DNA from: Platanthera guangdongensis | Taxonomy: Eukaryota; Streptophyta; Magnoliopsida; Asparagales; Orchidaceae | Length of the DNA: 64,000 nucleotides | Direction: 5' to 3' | NCBI GenBank assembly: GCA_039583875.1 | Contig: CM077155.1 | Coordinates: forward strand, 6,684,043 to 6,748,042 | Shown here: positions 1-9,778 of the stretch, one piece after another | Layout: each line of letters begins with the position of its first letter | Position numbering within the stretch: position 1 is the first letter of the stretch | Translations under genes and position numbers: made by a program | Notes under the pieces: model-generated | Told to the model about the DNA's origin: nothing | The model's input: the letters and a program-made list of their open reading frames with translations, nothing else | Database searches by the model: none

Positions 1-1
1 C

Positions 2-1110
2 ATGGCTTACTATACTGGGAAGGATGACCCCGTCCAACATCTGCAGTGGTTCGAGGATGCCGTCTCCATCAGAGACCGATGACGGACGCCTTCAAGTGTC
101 GCCTCTTTGCGATCACGTTGAAGGAGAAGGCAAGGGATTGGTTCCCTCAACTCCCTCTGAGGTCGATCTATGGGTTCGAGGACTTGAGCCGGAGCTTCCA
201 GCTTCGCTTCTCCACCTCCCAGAAGCGGAAGAGGAGTCCCGAGTCCATCTTCCTAATAAGGCAGGGGGCCGAGGAGTCGCTGGCCCGTTACATTGACAGG
301 TTCCAGGAGGAGATCCTGGAGGTCCAAGAGATGTCAGGGTATCCCTCCAGATGGCCTTCACTGTTAGGCTGAAGGAGGGTTCTTCAAGATGAGCTTGACC
401 GGAAGGCCCCCCTTTCCTTCGAGGAGTTGATGGAAAGGGCAGCTGAGGAGATAGCCATGGAGGCGGCCAACCAGGCGTTTGTCAAGAAGTTGGCAAAGCT
501 GACAGAGACGGAGTCGAAGGAACAAGATGGCTCGAGACATCAAGAGGGAAGGAGGAGAGAGGAGCGGAGAGCTCAGGAGGGTCCGGAGCCAGGCTGGAGG
601 CAGCAGGGAGGACCTGCCCAAGGTCCAGGGAGAGCCCTCATCCAAGGAGGGGGGAATTTTCAGGGGGGCCAAGGGAGGTTCAACTTCCAGAGGCAAGCCC
701 CAAGACAGCTCCTCCCCCGCCTCAGCAAGCCTTGGCGATAGGAAGAGGAAGAGGTAACAGGAGAGAACACCCAGCTCGCCGAAGAAGGGGAGGAGCGCTA
801 CCATACTGTGACTTCCACCAGGTGGAGGGGAACGCCACGACTACCTGCCCCGAGTTCCTGGAAGTGAGGGAGGCAAGAGGCCCTGCCCAGCCACAACCGC
901 CAGTGCGGGTTGAAGAGGTTCTACACAGAGAAGGGGGTGACGATATGTGTGAGGATCGGGTCGATGTCGGACCCCGAGGTGGTATAGCTGTGATCCATGG
1001 TGGGGTAGGGATCGAAGCCACTCGGAAGGAAAGTCTCCATGTGATGTACCGACGGAGCATCGCCTCAACATCCCAGACCCCGCCCCAGGAGGAGAAGATC
1101 ACCTTCTCGG
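2..1110 (+). pseudogene. Gypsy-1 gag fragment with frameshifts
   Basis: This encodes the plant Gypsy gag (capsid) domain, recognisable by AYYTGKDDPVQHLQWF, ITLKEKARDWF, DLSRSFQLRF and ESLARYIDRFQEEIL. A basic Q/G/R-rich stretch and a zinc-knuckle-like motif (YCDFHQVEGNATTTC, about 798-845) follow. Gag proteins assemble the cytoplasmic particle that packages element RNA. Compared with the Gypsy-B copy, frame changes lie near 75, 340, 385 and 1120, so no continuous product is possible. The zinc-knuckle histidine kept in Gypsy-B (VEGHATATC) is asparagine here (VEGNATTTC). The start codon is outside the window. Confidence 0.85.
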
Positions 1111-1675
1111 TGAAGGACCTGCCGATCATGAGGATCCATTCTGCGATGCGCTGGTCCTCCAGACGGCCATCGAGGGCTACACCGTCTCCCGCATCTTGGT
1201 TGACAACGGGAGCTCCGTCAACGTCGTTTTCAGGAAGGCGTTTGACGAGATGAAGGTACAGTCAAGGAGGGTGTTGGCCTCGGACGGACCTCTGTTTGGA
1301 TTTTCAGGGGAAATGAAGGAGGTTGAAGGTGGAGTGGGACTCCAAGTTAAATTGGGGGGAGTCTCAAGGAACTGCCGGTTCGTCATTGTTGACGCTCCAA
1401 GCAGCTACAACGCCATCTTCGGAAGGCCCCTCATCAATGCCTTCTGTTGCGTGTCGTCTTCCTTCCACCAATGCCTCAAGTTCAGCTCAGGAGGGATCCA
1501 GGTCAGAGTCAAGGGAGACTCCAGGATGGCAAGGCAGTGTTATGTAATGGCCGTCAACACCATCTCTTGGTTGGCCAAGGCAGAGGAGATGGAGAAGATC
1601 ATGGAGAGCCTAAGCAGGTTGGAAGTGTCCGGCGAGCAGGAAGCGGATGGAGACCACCAGGCCCAGACCCCCTGA
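1111..1675 (+). pseudogene. Gypsy-1 aspartic protease domain, C-terminal end of the polyprotein
   Basis: The reading frame is open from about 1130 to a stop at 1675. It contains ILVDNGSSVNVVF, the plant Gypsy form of the D-S/T-G active-site loop, then FVIVDAPSSYNAIFGRP, typical of Tat-type retropepsins. The family cleaves the gag or gag-pol polyprotein in the particle. The N/T-to-N change in the D-x-G motif (DNG) is common in plant Gypsy relatives, so on its own it does not show loss of activity. The frame ends shortly after RQCYVMAVNTISWLAKAEE, where a reverse transcriptase would begin in a full element. It is marked pseudogene because the upstream gag frame is broken. Confidence 0.8.
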
Positions 1676-1825
1676 GGAAGCCTCGCCCCGGCTGAGTCAT
1701 GTATGTTTTTTATGTTGTATTGAGTCCAGCCCCCGACCGGCTGAGTCGGGGGGGTCATGTAACCCATCTTTTTTCCCCGTTTGAGGATGTTGGATTTGAT
1801 AGAGTTCAAGTGACACACCTAGTTC

Positions 1826-2960
1826 CCCACCCCCGAGAGGATCTCCTCAGCCAGGCTCCCACTAGCTGGTTGGGTCGAATGTGCCTCGGGGAGAGTAAGT
1901 CCCACCCCCGAGAGGATCTCCTCAGCCAGGCTCCCACTAGCTGGTTGGGTCGAATGTGCCTCGGGAGAGTAAGCCCCACCCCGAGAGGATCTCCTCAGCC
2001 AGGCTCCCACTAGATGGTTGGGTCGAATGTGCCTCGGGGAGAGTAAGCCCCACTCCCGAGAGGATCTCCTCAGCCAGGCTCCCACTAGCTGGTTGGGTCG
2101 AATGTGCCTCGGGAGAGTAAGTCCCACCCCCGATAGGATCTCCTCAGTCAGGCTCCCACTAGCTGGTTGGGTCGAATGTGCCTCGGGGAGAGTAAGCCCC
2201 ACCCCGAGAGGATCTCCTCAGCCAGGCTCCCACTAGCTGGTAGGGTCGAATGTGCCTCGGGGAGAGTAAGCCCCACCCCCGAGAGGATCTCCTTAGCCAG
2301 GCTCCCACTAGCTGGTTGGGTCGAATGTGCCTCGGGGAAATGTAAGCCCCACCCCCGAGAGGATCTCCTCAGCCAGGCTCCCACTAGCTGGTTGGGTCGA
2401 ATGTGCCTCTGGGAGAGTAAGTCCCACCCCCGAGAGGATCTCCCCATCTAGGCTCCCACTAGTTGGCTGGGTCGAATTTGCCTTGGGGAGATCAAGCCCC
2501 ACCCCCGAGAGGATCTCCTTAGTCAGGCTCCCACTAGATGGTTGGGTCGAATGTGCCTCGGGGAGATTAAGTCCCACCCCCGAGAGGATCTCCCCAGCTA
2601 GACTCCCACTAGCTGGCTGGGTCGAATGTGCCTCGGGGAGATCAAGCCCCACCCCCGAGAGGATCTCCTCAGCTAGGCTCCACTAGCTGGTTGGGTCGAA
2701 TGTGTCTCGGGGGGAGTAAAAGTCTCTTTGCTCCGATGAGGATCCCGCTGCCAGGCTCTCACTAGCTGGCAGGGCCGGTGGTACCTCTCATGGAGGCTAA
2801 GTATTTTTTACCTGGAGGGGGTCTCGCCACCCAGGCTCCCATAGCCGGCATGGCAAGTTGACCCCTCCGGGGCCAAGTATTTTTTACCTGGAGGGGGTCT
2901 CGCCACTCAGGCTCCCATAGCTGGCATGGCAGGCTGACTCCCCGGAGAGGCGCGCAAGGA
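1826..2960 (+). repeat. Gypsy-1 internal tandem array, about 75 bp unit
   Basis: Twelve units are marked by GAGAGGATCTCCTCAGCCAG, starting near 1834, 1910, 1983, 2058, 2134, 2207, 2281, 2356, 2431, 2507, 2581 and 2656. Each continues with CTCCCACTAGCTGGTTGGG and TCGAATGTGCCTCGGGGAGA. More diverged units with the same CAGGCTCYCACTAGCTGGC core run to about 2960. The array fills the space between the protease and the polypurine tract where pol would be. Related arrays occupy the same place in Gypsy-B and Gypsy-C. Confidence 0.95.
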
Positions 2961-3018
2961 AATTGCACTCAGCGAATACGTTGGGTTGGACATTTCTTTC
3001 TGAGCTTATGCCAACCTC

Positions 3019-3034
3019 GAAAAGAGCGGGGATT
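3019..3034 (+). other. Gypsy-1 polypurine tract
   Basis: GAAAAGAGCGGGGATT lies directly before the LTR start TGTACAACC. The same AAAGAGCGGGGATTG precedes the Gypsy-B and Gypsy-C 3' LTRs, so it is the plus-strand primer site. Confidence 0.8.
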
Positions 3035-3204
3035 GTGTACAACCTCGTATTCGCCCATGTATAGTTTTAAGCTTTTGGGACATTTTTGCACTCTCGGTGG
3101 CCAATTTTGGCTCTGGCTTGGAAACATACTAGTAGGGGAAGGAAAAATCTACCTCCCCCAGTGGCCCTCTTTAGGGGGGCGGGTGCGACAGGTTGGCTGA
3201 CACC

Positions 3205-3770
3205 CGCCCCGTCCCGATAGGTGCTTGGCGGCCTGGCGGGGCGAGACCGGCTGGGGGTCGGGGTCTCGCCCCTACCCCTTCCAGCTTGGCGGCCTGGCGG
3301 GGCGAGACCGGCCGGGGGCCGGGGTCTCGCCCCTTCCCCTTCCAGCTTGGCGGCTTGGCGGGGCGAGACCGGCCAGGGGCCGGGGTCTCGCCCCTGCCCC
3401 TTCTAGCTTGGCAGCCTGGCGGGGAGAGACCGGCCGGGGGGCCGGGGTCTCGCCCCTGCCCCTTCCAGCTTGGCGGCCTGGCGGGGCGAGACCGACGGGG
3501 GGCCGGGGTCTCGCCCCTGCCCCTTCCAGCTTGGCGGCCTGGCGGGGCGAGACCGGTCGGGGGTCGGGGTCTCGCCCCTGCCCCTTCCAGCTTGGCGGCC
3601 TGGTGGGGCGAGACCGGCCGGGGGCCGGGGTCTCACCCCTGCCCCTTCCAGCTTGACGGCCTGGCGGGGCGAGACCGGCCGGGGGCCTGGGTCTCGCCCC
3701 TGCCCCTTCCAGCTTGGCGACCTGGCGGGCGAGACCGGCCAGAGGCCACGGTCTCGCCCTTGCCCCCCCC
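3205..3770. repeat. GC-rich 61 bp hairpin array in the Gypsy-1 LTR U3
   Basis: About nine units start near 3242, 3304, 3365, 3426, 3488, 3549, 3610, 3671 and 3731. Each unit contains GGCGAGACCGG ... CCGGGGTCTCGCC, whose ends are reverse complements (GGCGAGACC / GGTCTCGCC), so each can form a hairpin. All three frames are open through it, which is a repeat artefact. Confidence 0.95.
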
Positions 3771-3902
3771 CCCTGCGCTTTTACCTTCTTGCCCTCGGGG
3801 GGAATTCCCCCTTTACCCCCCGGTGTGGCTGTTTCCTATTGGCCCAAGGTATATTGGGCGTAATGGTATTTTGGTCATTTTTGGCCCATGGGATTTGGAA
3901 AC

Positions 3903-3911
3903 TATAAATAG
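3903..3911 (+). promoter_or_regulatory. TATA box of the Gypsy-1 LTR
   Basis: TATAAATAG sits in the conserved context AACTATAAATAGACCCCCTTGG, also found in both Gypsy-B LTRs. It is the likely core promoter that ends U3. Confidence 0.7.
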
Positions 3912-4199
3912 ACCCCCTTGGGTGCCTTTGAGGAGGAGTTCTTTAGCTTCCTCCTCCCTTAGCTTCTTCTTGGTAGAGTAGAGAGAGCTCCTCCAAGGCA
4001 CCTTAGCTCAGGCATTGGCTAGGGAGGGGAAGTGCTCAGGTAGCCTTCCGGGTATGAGGTGGGACCTCCGCGCTAGACCCGAGGGTCTGTTCCTAGCTTC
4101 TTGATCCTTCGGTCCGTGACGTTCTCTTGAGTGTAGTAAGTGTGAGGTCCCCCTTTCTAGGGACCCCGAACTCCACAAAGGTCATTTTTGGCTTCAACA

Positions 4200-4262
4200 A
4201 CGGGGACTTCCCAGGAGGTCACCTATTCCAATACTACTCTCGCCCAAGCACACTACCTCAAC
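4200..4262 (-). pseudogene. 5S rRNA-like sequence, copy 1 (partial)
   Basis: GGACTTCCCAGGAGGTCACC and TACTACTCTCGCCCAAGCAC match the reverse complement of the 3' half of plant 5S rRNA, including the internal promoter region, from memory of the plant consensus. The match fades after about 4262, and the 3' end of the 5S sequence is cut at the Gypsy-1 LTR. It may be a 5S rDNA relic, a Cassandra-type TRIM LTR, or a 5S-derived SINE. Confidence 0.7.
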
Positions 4263-4559
4263 TCCGTGTGCCAGTCCTACGCCATGGACACTTACATTGA
4301 GGGGTTTATCAAGATCATGCACGTGTCTGGTATATACCCTGACCACTACCTAGGATACTTCATTAGGGGTCTACAACCCCACCTGTGAGGACCCCGACCA
4401 CAGCCTGGTGCACCAGCGCTGATTTCGCCCAAGGCCACCCATCAGGGACTGCATTCCATGCCACTCCAACCCCTCTCCGTGCCTATTCGGCCGCGGTGGT
4501 TGTTGGAGGCTACATCCTCCCTTTGATGAGCCAAACTCGATAGTTAAGCGGACAATACA
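4263..4559. other. Spacer between the two 5S-like copies
   Basis: No recognised gene. A short open frame crosses it, with weak gag-like flavour (VSGIYPDHYLGYFIRGLQP), too little to call. Its 357 bp periodicity with the flanking 5S-like copies fits a 5S repeat spacer or a TRIM. Confidence 0.4.
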
Positions 4560-4645
4560 TAGACTTCCCTGGAGGTCACCATCTCATTACTACTCTCGCT
4601 CAAGCATGCTTAACTATGAAGTTCTTACACTTCTCATCACTAATT
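4560..4645 (-). pseudogene. 5S rRNA-like sequence, copy 2 (degenerate)
   Basis: AGACTTCCCTGGAGGTCACC, then ATTACTACTCTCGCTCAAGC and TGCTTAACTATGAAGTTCT, follow the plant 5S rRNA reverse complement with several substitutions. It extends further than copy 1, through the region equivalent to the 5S A box. 4646-4972 downstream holds no recognised gene and is the 3' flank of the PPR gene. Confidence 0.7.
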
Positions 4646-4972
4646 GAGTTGCATGGGGTCCTCACACCACCTTCGGACGTGCCTTCGGATCCACAATCTG
4701 AAAACTCTTTCCTGTGCCATGGAGCAAGCCTGTTGTCTCCATGAAGAACTTTACACCGCCATTAACATAAAGAAAGGAACTAGAGAGAAAATTGAGGAAC
4801 AAAAAAATGTTGAACATGTGTAAAAAAAATAACACTTATACTTCGATATTATAAACTATCAAAAAAATGTATAATACTGTATTACTTTATAAGGATTATT
4901 TTCTCAGCAATAAGCAATTCGATTCCCAACTCACAAATTCAATGTCTTCAAACAGTTAAACACCCAAATTAC

Positions 4973-6639
4973 TTACTTGGCATCATAATCTTCCTGATTT
5001 GTTCTAGGAAAGATACCGCCAACATTAATTGATGTCAAAGATTTGAACAAAACTTCCCATTGAGCATAAGAAACAAAGACACTGTTCTCGATCATAAAAT
5101 TCAAGTAGTCATGTGCTTCCTTTGACCTCCCAAAACAACGCAAAGCTCTAACAAGAACACTATACAGATCAACACTTGGTGCAAACTTTCTTCTCCCCAT
5201 CTCCTCAAGGACTCTAGTTGCCTTGTCCACCATCCCTATACTTAAGAGACCGCGGATCATAATTTCATATGTTGACCCATCAGGCCTAAAAAAAGCACAA
5301 AAATTACCAGACTTGATTCCTTCAAAGATATCCATTGCCTTCTCTGCTCTCCCATCTTCCCAGTAACTCTTCATTATCAGGTTCCATACACAAGAAGTTA
5401 GAACATATCCCTCAATCGCCAGTTCACAAGCAAGTTCATGACTCTTGTCAACCCTCTTGTTATTGCAGAGACCGGAAATAACGGTGGCAGCAATATCTCC
5501 AGCTGAAACATCCCCTTTCTTCCTCTTAGATTCAAAAAACCTGATGGCCTCATCATGCCAACCAGTACTAAATAGAGCATTTACAAATTACTTATCCACA
5601 AAAACCACTGGCATTATATGCTTCCCCGCGGCTTCTTCCACTAAGATCTCCGCCTCTTCCAACCTACTGTGGCTGCACAACGATCGAAAATAGGCTTCAA
5701 ATGTCATAGTCTTAGATATCAAATTTGGAGGACTTAACTGAAAGATGATTCTCCTCCCAGGTTTTAGATTATTATCCAAACCTAAATCATGGATTTTATC
5801 TCTCTTCAACATTCTATCAAACAGATTCCGTGCCTCTCTAAATTTCCCAGCTTTACACAGGCAATGAAGAAAATCCTCATAGACAAACAAATCCAATCCA
5901 TAGTTCCTCCTCTCAACCATACTTCTCAAAACTGAATCAGCTCCAGAAACATCCCCAATTCTGCAAAAGCTCCTAAATACAGTGTAATAACTAAAGTCAT
6001 CAACTTCAAATGCCCTCTCCACCATCTCCATCAAAACCTCTCGAGATAAATTAGGGTTAGGGTTCTTCTTTAAACACAAAGCACCAATCAGAGCGACAAA
6101 TGCGCCAGCGCTTAGCGGCCACCGGCTCCACAAAATCCGGCGACACAGGAGCTCGATATCCATAGCATCATCACACCACCGACAAATATAAAACACGAAA
6201 ATCTCCGTGAATTCCCCGAAGGATATTGCAGACGCCTCATTCCATACAGATTCCACGTCGCGGATGGGGTTTTGCGGCAATAGGGATTGGAGGACGATGC
6301 TGTAGAGAAAGGAATTGGAAATTTGAGCTCTTTTGTTGAGAGAAGATAGAAGGGTTTTCGCCCTGTGAGCTTACTGGACTGAGCGAGGCCGCGAAGGAGA
6401 AGGACGGAGGTTGTGCAGTCGAGGAGGTGGGATTGTGCTAGAATGGCATCAACGGAACGGAGGATTTTGGGGGTGTTAGGGTTTCCGGCGAGGATGGAGA
6501 ATAGGGAAAGAAGTTCTGAGGTGAGGTCGAGGTTGGAGGAGATTGTCGGATTGAGGTGGAGTGAGCGGCGGAAAGGGGACGACAAAAGAGGGAGGTGAGA
6601 GAGGAGTTGTCGAAAATGACAAAGGAGTTTTGCTGCCAT
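4973..6639 (-). pseudogene. Pentatricopeptide repeat (PPR) protein gene with one frameshift and one in-frame stop
   Basis: This is an intronless frame of about 555 codons starting MAAKLLCHFRQLLSHLP, a basic, Ser/Leu-rich N-terminus typical of mitochondrial import. PPR motifs follow, such as DDFSYYTVFRSFCRIGDVSG, FVYEDFLHCLCKAGKFREA, TFEAYFRSLCSHSRLEEAE, STYEIMIRGLLSIGMVDKA and DLYSVLVRALRCFGRSKEA. The family binds organelle RNA for editing, splicing or stability; the target here is unknown. Two lesions are visible: a 1 nt frame change near 6366-6370 (after about residue 90), and a TAA at 5588-5590 after VVFVDK. The same frame resumes at once and stays open to the TGA/TAA-type stop at 4973. 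With so few lesions, this may be a recent pseudogene, a polymorphic allele or sequencing errors in a live gene. No E or DYW editing domain is seen. Confidence 0.85.
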
Positions 6640-7089
6640 TTCAAATGAAAATAGGTCTCAATAGAATTTAACCGCTCTTTGAGCTCTGTTTGACTCAGCT
6701 GGGAGAAGTAGTGGTGGAATAAATAGATATTTTGTATAGTTATAACAGAATCTGTGAAACTGTTTGGAAGAACAGTTGTTGCACTGCTGTTTCAGATGGA
6801 GAAGTTGTTTGACAAAACAGTCGTGCGGTGTGATGTTTTTTTTTAAAAAAAATTTTAAAGAGAAACAACAAAAACATAAAACAAATTAGTTTACTTAATT
6901 TATTTAAAGTGCGCCAAAATTATATCCAAAAAATAACATATACTTTTCAAAAGGTTTTTTCCAAAAAAGAAAATCATAAACTTGTTGCGTCTTGCCCATG
7001 AAACATTTCTCTCGATCATCGAATGTTAACTGCACAGTAAGAATAAATATAGTTATTAAAATTATATTTATTTTTATAATTTCAAATGT
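6640..7089. other. PPR upstream region and AT-rich DNA
   Basis: 6640-6900 is the upstream flank of the PPR gene. It contains GAGCTCTGTTTGACTC and ACTGTTTGG-type words typical of miniature elements, but no paired end was found. 6890-7089 is AT-rich and may be the left terminal part of the Harbinger element. No gene is seen. Confidence 0.4.
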
Positions 7090-7099
7090 CATAATGTAA

Positions 7100-8342
7100 T
7101 ATACCTGCGATATTCCATGTGCTGATCAGCAATGTAGTCCCTAATATTGGTCATTTCAGCAGCTCATGTACCTTTAAATGTACTTGGTGCCCTGTTTGAG
7201 TTTACGGTCGATGGTTCTTGGGTGATTATTGGTCGCAACTCATATCTCTCTGGATGAATGAAATTTTCATTTTCATCGCATACATCAAACATGGGTCAGA
7301 TCGTGATGGATGTCTTCTAATGTAGCTACGGAGCGACATCGTTACCACCACAATGACACACTGTTAAGAGAATTCAAATTTGGGTATTTTATTCAGTATG
7401 ACCCACTTTTTTTCATACATCAAAACTCCTTTCAATCACGCTACGTGGCGAGTAGTGCGTCTTATTAAATATTTCTTGTCATCCTTCAATGGGCGATTAC
7501 CCGAGCAAAGTCCGGCAAATGATATCTAGTTTCCGGAAATGGTTTTAAAAGCTCATTTTCCAATGAATAACCAACATCCACGAGATAATATTTACCTTTA
7601 ATATAATTAGAGATTAGATAATAGCAAATATGATATTCTTCTAAATCAACAAAGTAAATAAAATTAATTAACGTATGTACCTTCTGGTGGAAATGGAAAT
7701 TTACTCAACGGTTTCATTACTGCAAGATGAAATATGCGGGTGTCATGTGCGGAGCCCTCCCAACCAGGAACAAGATACGTAAAACACATATTGAAGACAT
7801 ATATTGTCATCACGTTTTGAGTTGTGCTACCACGACACCCAATATAAGGCACTTGATTTTCAACAGGTATATATGCATCAACATATGTACCATTGATTAT
7901 TCTAATACAATCCTTAAAAATGTCATATATCTTTCATTATTTCGTATGTTCGAAGGAATAAAACGAAACTCAGGATCATTAGGAGCAATGTTCTTTATGG
8001 ATAAATTAGTCAGAGCACGAAGATCGATCATAAACAGCCGACTTAAAGTCTCCGTAGAATGCTGAAATCTTTCACTTGTTTTTCTGAATATTTCATTGTG
8101 ACCTAAAATATAAATGGTTATTGCTAAAACTTCACTAGCCTCGATTCTTTGTGTTCTTTTTAAATTGTGTGTTGTTCCAACAATGTCCGCCAATCAAAGA
8201 AAATCACCTTAGTCATTCGAAACATATTGTGAACCCTTTCAGGATGCCGAACAAATAATTCACAGAGCCATTTATGTCTGCTTTGAGATGATGTCTGACA
8301 AAAGGTTTTATCACAGAACAAAGAGTCAATCACCAAAGACAC
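7100..8342 (-). pseudogene. PIF/Harbinger (HARBI1-like) transposase pseudogene with an 85 bp intron
   Basis: Recognisable blocks in order are HPERVHNMFRMTKVIF, SEVLAITIYILGHNEIFRK, SERFQHSTETLSRLF, APNDPEFRFIPSNIRNNERY, VPYIGCRGSTTQNVMTIYVF, CFTYLVPGWEGSAHDTRIF and FPFPPEG. These follow the DDE_Tnp_4 endonuclease family, which cuts and pastes DNA with a TTA/TAA target. An intron at 7596-7680 (minus GTACATACG ... ATTAAAG) joins PPEG to KYYLVDVGYS. Frameshifts lie near 8180 and 7905, and exon 2 (7595 to about 7100) has many stops. The first catalytic Asp of the family motif (IDGTH) reads INGTY here. EMTNIRDYIADQHMEY near 7130 looks like the usual C-terminus. Confidence 0.85.
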
Positions 8343-8689
8343 GTATGCTCGATGTTACGAGTTTCACAAAATAAGCACATTCTTGTTTAAGAGTTGCACA
8401 ATAGTTTAAGACCAGTTCTCCATCATCATCATCAATGTTAGCATCATCATCACCATTCTCAGTTCACATGTTAGCAGCCTATACATGTGAAACAACAACC
8501 ATTATAAAAATGCAACATATATCATTACAGGGAACACAAGAAGGTCAACATCATCCAAGTCTTAAAAAAACATACAACAACATCCAAAATGATAAATTAC
8601 TGACATAAAAACATACAAGTATTGAACAATAGCAACTATAAGATAAGTTTCTGACATAAAAACATACAAGTCTTAGACAATAACAATTA

Positions 8690-9379
8690 TAATATAAGGA
8701 TCAACAACATCCGAAAAGATACTTTCCAACATCATATAAGTGAATACAAGTAGTGGGTCTTCAACCATGCCACCCTCATATCCTATGGGATACTCAAGAA
8801 GCTCACGCGATTCAATGGATTTTGAAAATGAACCGTTGCAAAATGGTACAATAGTCGGTCCTCGGAGATTTTTAGAAACTTCTAAAATTCTTGTATCGCT
8901 TCTCGCAGTATATATACAGTAGGTGGAAAACCTGGTGTTGTAACGCGCTGCATAATAGATTCCGAGGAGGAAAATAATTTCTCAACATGTGCTAACAAGA
9001 ACCTGTTTGATTTCTATTTCCTACCTATTTCCCCTGTCTTTTCTTTTAGAAGCTACTCCACTTTGCGACCTTTGCTCGGGTGTTGTCAAGACAATGAAAA
9101 TCACTTGCAAATACCTGTGTGCTATTGCTTTCATTGATCTGGTCTTCAACTTTTTCAGATACAGTTTCAGGCTACGAAAAAAGAGAATGCAACTCTCCGG
9201 AAGAAGAAATCCATACATTTTCTCCTGTGCCAACAACCAAACTGAACATTTTGCCCAATCTTTCTTCAAGCACCGGCGGTATTCCACAAAAACGGAATTT
9301 CTTCGCATTCAAGATCATCTATAAATTGAAAGAGCAGTGAAAATTAATGCAAATTCTAACCAAACAGAACTATTTTACT
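8690..9379 (-). pseudogene. Harbinger Myb/SANT-like protein, C-terminal exon
   Basis: Minus-strand reading gives KKFRFCGIPPVLEERLGKMF, then VVGTGENVWISSSGELHSFF, the conserved block after the trihelix domain of Harbinger-associated Myb-like (L10-interacting MYB type) proteins. Further down, HVEKLFSSSESIMQRVTT resembles the C-terminal helix. This protein normally binds the element ends and helps import the transposase. Several stops are present. Copia-1 lies just upstream, in what appears to be the intron before this exon. 8343-8689 between this and the transposase is AT-rich, with no gene. Confidence 0.7.
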
Positions 9380-9383
9380 TGGT

Positions 9384-9764
9384 TGTTGAAGTATTAGACC
9401 GGGCGGCTTCACGGTCTGTTCCAGCGGTTTGTTGACCAAGCGGTCTGGCGGTCTCTCTGGTGCCTGGAGACCGGGCGGTCTATCGGTCTACCTCTGCGGC
9501 CTGTTCTATCCTGCTGGAGTTGTCGAGCGGTTAGCCCATCTGTCTAACCGCGCGGCCTATGCGGTCTCCATTGTTCTAGCCGCTCAGTACTGTAAATGTT
9601 TAGTCCCACATTGTTTGTATACTCTCTTTCTTATCTCCTCCATTCTATATAAGGGAGGCCATACCTTTGTAAATGATATCTTTTTTGGATAATAAAATTT
9701 CAGTTATTCAAAAGTTTATTCGGTTTGTTCTCTACTTTTCGCTTCTTTTCTCTACTTTCTAACA
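9384..9764 (+). repeat. Copia-1 5' LTR
   Basis: It starts TGTTGAAGTATTAGACC and ends ACTTTCTAACA. U3 is rich in GCGGTCT/CGGTCT words. TATATAAGGGAGG near 9646 is a plausible TATA box, and AATAAAA near 9690 a likely polyadenylation signal. Confidence 0.96.
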
Positions 9765-9778
9765 TGGTATCAGAGGGC
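9765..9778 (+). other. Copia-1 primer-binding site
   Basis: TGGTATCAGAGGGC directly follows the LTR and is complementary to the 3' end of plant initiator tRNA-Met. Confidence 0.92.

Larger units (their letters stand above)
1..4199 (+). mobile_element. Gypsy-1: gag-protease-only Ty3/Gypsy-type LTR element, 5' part outside window
   Basis: The order is partial gag, retroviral-type aspartic protease, a 75 bp tandem array, a polypurine tract and a 3' LTR. No reverse transcriptase, RNase H or integrase is visible between the protease stop and the LTR, so the element must depend on proteins supplied in trans. It matches Gypsy-B (21180-27111) in every part; window position 2 corresponds to 22970 there. 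About 0.5 kb of leader and gag plus the 5' LTR therefore lie left of the window. The LTR ends in CA at 4199 and the next five bases are ACGGG, the expected target-site copy, but the matching 5' copy cannot be seen. The gag-protease organisation resembles TR-GAG-like non-autonomous elements, probably of the Tat group; that assignment is inference. Confidence 0.85.
3036..4199 (+). repeat. Gypsy-1 3' LTR (1164 bp)
   Basis: It starts TGTACAACC and ends GGCTTCAACA, with the same termini as the Gypsy-B LTRs whose borders are fixed by a target duplication. The order is a U3 with a 61 bp hairpin array, a TATA box near 3903, and an R/U5 containing CCTCCGCGCTAGA and GGACCCCGAACTCCAC, shared with the other Gypsy LTRs. 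Confidence 0.9.

Noticed and set aside
3193..3981. 262-codon Pro/Gly/Arg-rich frame
   Set aside because: An artefact of the 61 bp LTR hairpin array of Gypsy-1.
4188..4388. 66-codon frame ending GYFIRGLQPHL, faintly gag-like
   Set aside because: It begins in the Gypsy LTR, crosses a 5S-like sequence and is too short to support a gene.
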